Shown here: piece by piece, positions 59,992 to 64,000 of the stretch
How the letters are laid out: every line of letters begins with the position of its first letter
How positions within the stretch are numbered: position 1 is the first letter of the stretch
NCBI GenBank assembly: GCA_963277665.1
Contig: OY728158.1
Coordinates: 599,626,818-599,690,817 of the forward strand
Direction of reading: 5' to 3'
DNA from: Viscum album
Taxonomy: Eukaryota; Streptophyta; Magnoliopsida; Santalales; Viscaceae
DNA length: 64,000 nt
The notes under the pieces: generated by a model
Databases searched by the model: none
What the model was told of the DNA's origin: nothing
The model's input: only the letters and a program-made list of their open reading frames with translations
Made by a program: the position numbers and the translations under genes

Positions 59992-60253
59992 GGTCTAATT
60001 CTTTGCGATTTCTTTATCCACACTTTCAAATTTTTGGGCTCTCGTTGCATAACTCTTTCATCTAGACTCAATGCGTTGTGATCTCGCATAGTCTCCTTGA
60101 AATTTTCATAGGGTGAAACTGCTTTAGTGATGGATATTCGTGGATGAAATTCATTGAAGGAGTTACTCTAGGACCCTTATTGAATTACCTACGCGACAGA
60201 CCTCATCAAAGGACCTACGCGAAGAGTTCCCTTTTCCAAATTTTAAATTCATT

Positions 60254-60356
60254 GTAAGTTGAAATTTTATTGTTTTTCTTAAGTTGAAATTTCATCATAA
60301 TAAGGGGTGTTTGGTAAATTTTTTGCATGAAATTTATCATTTTATAACTTTTACAG
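60254..60356 (+). other. Candidate intron near the 5' end of the PMD remnant
   Basis: Donor GTAAGT at 60,254, T-rich body, acceptor TTTATAACTTTTACAG ending at 60,356; 103 bases, a normal plant intron length. The reading frame of the PMD remnant is open directly after the acceptor. Confidence 0.45.
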
Positions 60357-61720
60357 AAGAGGCTAAGGCTCATCAAAATGAGATAATGAAGATCATCACA
60401 CCATATTATTGTGACGTTGTTGAAAGTACTCTTCTTGGACTATGGAAAGGTTTAATTCTATATGAACATGAATACCCAGAATGTCCTTAACTAAACCTAT
60501 ATGGGAATGAGATTTTACAATATTCCCACATTCCATCTATTAAGAACTACTTCTCGAAAAATTGGTTTCTTCAAAATGCTAATTTCCACTGCATGAATAT
60601 TACCGTAAGGGGTATGTCGATTCATGATGGAACAATCCCTATTGGTTGCATCCTACATCATAGTGGTTATACTTATGATATGAAAGATAATGTTGTAGAT
60701 CCAAGGCCAAATTTCTATGATTCAACCTTTCTGGATTCTCAAACAGATCAGTCTAATGGTTAGAAGGAGGACAGAGATCTTCATTCTGAGGGAGGTGTTA
60801 AACCAGAATGGAGGGGGTGTGTTGGGTATGCCAGACTTGTGAATAATTCAGGAAAGAGTTAACTTATATTTATATCTATGAAGTTGTATGGATGAGAAAA
60901 AATATTTTTATAAAAATGATTTCATTAATGAATTTCTAAGCTGGTGGAGTCTACAAATTAATTCTTTCCATTTGATGCTTGGTGAAGTTGGCCTTAGTTT
61001 GTGGGATATCTACAAAATAGTTGGGGTTCCCATTCTCAGGGAAATGTATGAAAAGTTTATTCCTTCAGCTACAAAATGGGGTGATGTTACTATAACACCA
61101 CTATTGTCTCTTTAACTATTCAAAGTAGAAAATAAATTACCAAAATACAAGAAAGATATTCATTCCAGAGTGTGGATGAAATCCTTTTTAGAACCAACGA
61201 CAGAGAAAGGTCCCACCTGTGGACGTCCTACTATTTGACCTTCTATAAGTAACTGGGGTATTTAGTCACATATTGGCCAATATTAGAGAGAGGTGACTAT
61301 AAGAACTAGGTCTATAAATTCAAATCTGATATTGATGAAAAAATATTCTTAGCCGCCTTCCTTTCCATCTGGTGAATCATTTACTTGCTTCTAGTTCGTG
61401 AGTCAGGAGGCGGTGTAAGGCCAAGGACTTTGGTCATCAAAGATAAATTTGTATAATGGAAAAATATTAGGTTAGAAAATTTTGTATTGGAAACAATATA
61501 CTATTCACTTGTGCATTTATACAATGGGGATGATCCATTTATAATTGTAGGGTCATTCCAAGTGTTGCGAATTAAGTTAGAGTCCCCAATGGTTGATTCA
61601 ATCCATTTTATAGAAAGTTTCTAGTATTAAGCCTCAAAATTTGAGACCTGATGTAGTGTTAAAGGCATTGAATGTCTTAGGATAATTCAACATCCTTCAT
61701 TTTGGTAACCCACAAACTGA
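60357..61720 (+). pseudogene. Plant-mobile-domain (aminotransferase-like) gene remnant
   Basis: PMD proteins are a plant-specific family of unknown biochemical role, found in transposable elements and in a few host silencing factors. Open stretches are 60284-60490 (part after the acceptor) and 60888-61115. The second contains the clearest PMD-like segment: GEVGLSLWDIYKIVGVPILR, residues 32-51, after FINEFLSWWS. Further on, in the same general order as the family, is EKIFLAAFLSIW (61,332-61,367), then VRPRTLVIKDKF and LENFVLETIYYSLVH, separated by stops. The region thus keeps the domain order but has many stops and frameshifts. It is on the plus strand next to an E1-like LTR, as expected for an antisense ORF of that family. 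Recognition is from memory of the family pattern. Confidence 0.55.
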
Positions 61721-61929
61721 AACATTTATTGATGATGGTAAGGAAGAAAATTATGAATTGATTTCTTACATGATATCATTCAGGGATAGCGAATTATTGA
61801 CCATGATTGATAGTTAAATCATATGTGCGGCTTACATATCCTATATGTTTGCTCGTTAGTTAATATGTCTTTAACAATCAAACACTTTTCGACCCACATT
61901 TGATAGAAATGAGAAAAACCCAATGGTAG

Positions 61930-64000
61930 TGAGACAATTGTGGATTCTAATGGCTTTAGAGATATCCAAATATCGACAAAATGAACGTTATTAACATAGA
62001 TGATTACATAATTTTTATAACATAGTAATAAGTGATATAAAAGGAATAATAAACTTTAAAAAGGTTCTTAATAAAGTATAAATTAATTTTAGTTTATTAT
62101 TCAAGAAGAACAAGGAACAATCGAGTCAAGTCGGACACGAGGTAAGGGAATTCTTATCTCATTTTTAATTCCATGATATTTCCATTATTCGCCACTAACT
62201 TATTGAATGTGGTGTATTTTGTACTGACATTTGATATATATATTATCATTATTCTCTTTATGTTCATGTTATTCTGTGAATCATTTTGTGGTTATTAACT
62301 TTTGGTCATACGACTCGATTGATTACAATGTGGTAATGGATTTTCATCTATCTTTTTATTCCCGTGAGATTCATGCTATGTTTTCCACTATTTCCTTTTG
62401 TGTGGTGTATGTAATTCCCATTATTGTATTCATTTTTTAATATACTTAATTTTTTGTGTATTTACATATTTATTTTATGATCCTTCTTTCATGGGTTGTA
62501 TGCTTTGTAAGTAACCAAATCGATATGAGAACCTTTTAACCCAATTTCCATTCCTTGGGTTAATCTACTAATTCTTAATTATGTAATTATATGATTATGT
62601 GTAGAATCAATATTTATTTATTTATGTTGTAATTTCCAATCCCCTTTGTGTGTATATACTTTTGATACACATAATCACTCCATTTATAACTTCTCAAGTC
62701 ATCAATATGAAATTGATAAGAGTAATTTTAAATCAATTTCTATTCATTGAGTTAAACATCCAATCCATTGGTTTTGTATTAAAAAGAACTGGTCTGAATT
62801 TCCTATGATTGATTTACACTAAATATCCAATCATATTGAGTGTATTTATATTTGTCACTCATTATTATGTAATTGATTTATCCGTAATCTAAAAATACTA
62901 TTTTTATAATGGATTTCATCTGAATTTAAATTCCATTGAGACTTTATTATTGTTATGCACCACTTAAATTTTATACAGTGTATATATTGTCCTTTGGATT
63001 ATTATATCATGAATCCATTTATTCTCATGATATTATAAAGTTCTGATTAAATGTTATCCCTCAATTATTTGTATTCAAGCGCCTCTCATTTTGTTAAAAA
63101 CTCTATAACTAAAATATCGTTTTAAATGTTTTAATCATTTATTATTATAAATATTTATCATTAATTTCCATGTTTTAAAAATTCATTTTAGGATTTATTT
63201 ATATGGATATTAATGTTTTTAAATGACAATTCATTAAAATCTTCAAAGTGTTATGGGAAACATTGATTCAAAAATATCTTTATTAAATGTTTTAAATGGT
63301 TTTGAAAAGGTTTGATAAATCATTGGTTATTTCAATATCTTGATTTGATATATTGTGATTGTAATTTAGAAATGTTATATTTCCTTTATTCTTGTGTTCT
63401 GTGTTATTAATATGTTATGGTTATTGGGCATTGTTTATGAATATGGGTGGTTCCGTGATAAACCTAGGATGGGTGATCCCGAGATAGCTCTCCAATGTAT
63501 TGAGTAACATGATAGAGGTAAACGTGAATGTTTCTCCTAAGAGATTTAGGGAATATACTGTGATGGGTATTCTAAATGTGACTCCCTATGTAACTGTGAT
63601 AGCTACAATGTTATTATGTTATGAATTCTATATGATACCTTTATGATTTATGATTTGTGTGTGTTATTCATAAATCTTATGATTTTGTAAGGTATGTTAT
63701 GATTAAAAAGTATGGTTTCATTGATTTGTATTTAATGATAGGCTAATGTTTTCCTTCCATATTTTATAACCCTTACTGATATTTATATGCTTATCCCAAG
63801 TTTTTGAAATTTTTTCCACAAGACTTAAAGATGAATAAGGTTAAGGATGGGATGAAGGAAGAGTCATGATGTCTACAACATGGAACTAGACATGTTTCTT
63901 TTTAAGAGATTTTATTTTATGAAAAAAATGGATACTGATTAGTAGTGTCAACAAGTAATTTTCAAGTTTATATGAAATAGTTATGGCCTAATTCATTAAA
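61930..64000 (+). mobile_element. 5'-truncated giant LTR fragment (copy C), runs off the window
   Basis: Matches the second half of B1/B2. AGTCGGACACGAGGTAAGG at 62,128 aligns with AGTCAGACCTAAGGTAGGGG at 38,658. Repeated ATTTCCA...GTGTAT blocks (62,217, 62,400, 62,650, 62,840, 62,978) form a roughly 140-250 bp tandem series. GGGTGATCCCGAGATAGC at 63,468 and AACCCTTACTGATATTTATA at 63,768 align with A2. No promoter half is present, so it is a truncated copy, next to the PMD remnant. The open frame 62231-62440 is not a gene. Confidence 0.5.

Larger units (their letters stand above)
57320..60250 (-). mobile_element. LTR and leader remnant of an E1-like element
   Basis: Stretch 57,340-57,600 follows 14,665-14,920 of E1 (CTTTCCAAAGGCA, then TGGTCAAGAGGATGGG, then CTCATCACACCCTTTT). 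CCTACGTATC boxes with a following CATAGTTC or TGTAGTTC are at 57,889, 58,176 and 58,400. CTCTAAGCCCATGTGAGTCA is at 58,484, and a stray copy of the E1 array motif (CAGTTTAATGTCATGTGG) at 57,980. A minus TATA box is at 59,531-59,540. A minisatellite of (C/G)(C/T)A(C/T)GTAGGT boxes occupies 59,218-59,310, with further copies at 59,590-59,700. It could be the 5' LTR of E2 or the 3' LTR of the element carrying the PMD gene at 60.3 kb. The inclusion of leader sequence favours the first, the spacing to the PMD gene the second. Confidence 0.45.

Overview
This window looks like intergenic DNA from the nuclear genome of a flowering plant with a large, repeat-rich genome. I find no single-copy host gene, tRNA, rRNA or CRISPR array. 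Every coding signal belongs to an LTR retrotransposon, and nearly all are broken by stops and frameshifts. The species cannot be named from the sequence. All homology statements below come from reading repeats against each other by eye; no alignment was run.

Layout. (1) 1-17,032: a GC- and CpG-rich element, here called E1, oriented on the minus strand. From its 5' end it has a putative LTR (about 14.8-17.0 kb), a leader, a long ORF1 with internal amino-acid repeats (14.5-10.5 kb), a Ty3/gypsy-type gag (10.4-8.6 kb), and an aspartic protease (7.8-6.8 kb). No reverse transcriptase, RNase H or integrase follows. Instead there are two tandem arrays (6.7-2.65 kb), then a plus-strand (antisense) gene remnant (2.0 kb to the window edge). 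That remnant resembles the C-terminal part of the plant-mobile-domain (PMD) proteins some Ty3/gypsy elements carry. This order matches the Tat/Grande-like plan but without pol, so E1 looks non-autonomous. (2) 17.04-25.03 kb: an older, CpG-depleted relative (E2), into whose LTR E1 appears to have inserted. (3) 25.03-56.35 kb: very AT-rich DNA with four plus-oriented copies of one giant LTR family. They form two pairs, A1/A2 (about 3.5 kb) and B1/B2 (about 5.1 kb). All have a TATAAAA box and internal tandem repeats, and none has coding capacity. (4) 41,971-50,698: a nearly structurally complete Ty1/copia element on the minus strand, probably SIRE/Maximus-like. It has 1.46-kb LTRs, an initiator-tRNA-Met-type primer binding site, a polypurine tract and the target duplication ATCTA. 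Its protease, integrase and reverse transcriptase have each lost a catalytic residue. (5) 56.4-61.7 kb: more E2-like UTR and LTR, then a PMD gene remnant (60.36-61.7 kb) with its own plus-strand TATA box and intron. (6) 61.9-64.0 kb: a 5'-truncated fragment of the giant LTR.

How it fits together. The window is a stack of nested insertions of different ages: E1 in an E2-like LTR, the giant-LTR elements in E2-like UTR, and copia just downstream of giant LTR B2. CpG content falls with apparent age. The most unusual unit is the gag-protease/antisense-PMD family, in which two genes converge on a hairpin-rich tandem array.
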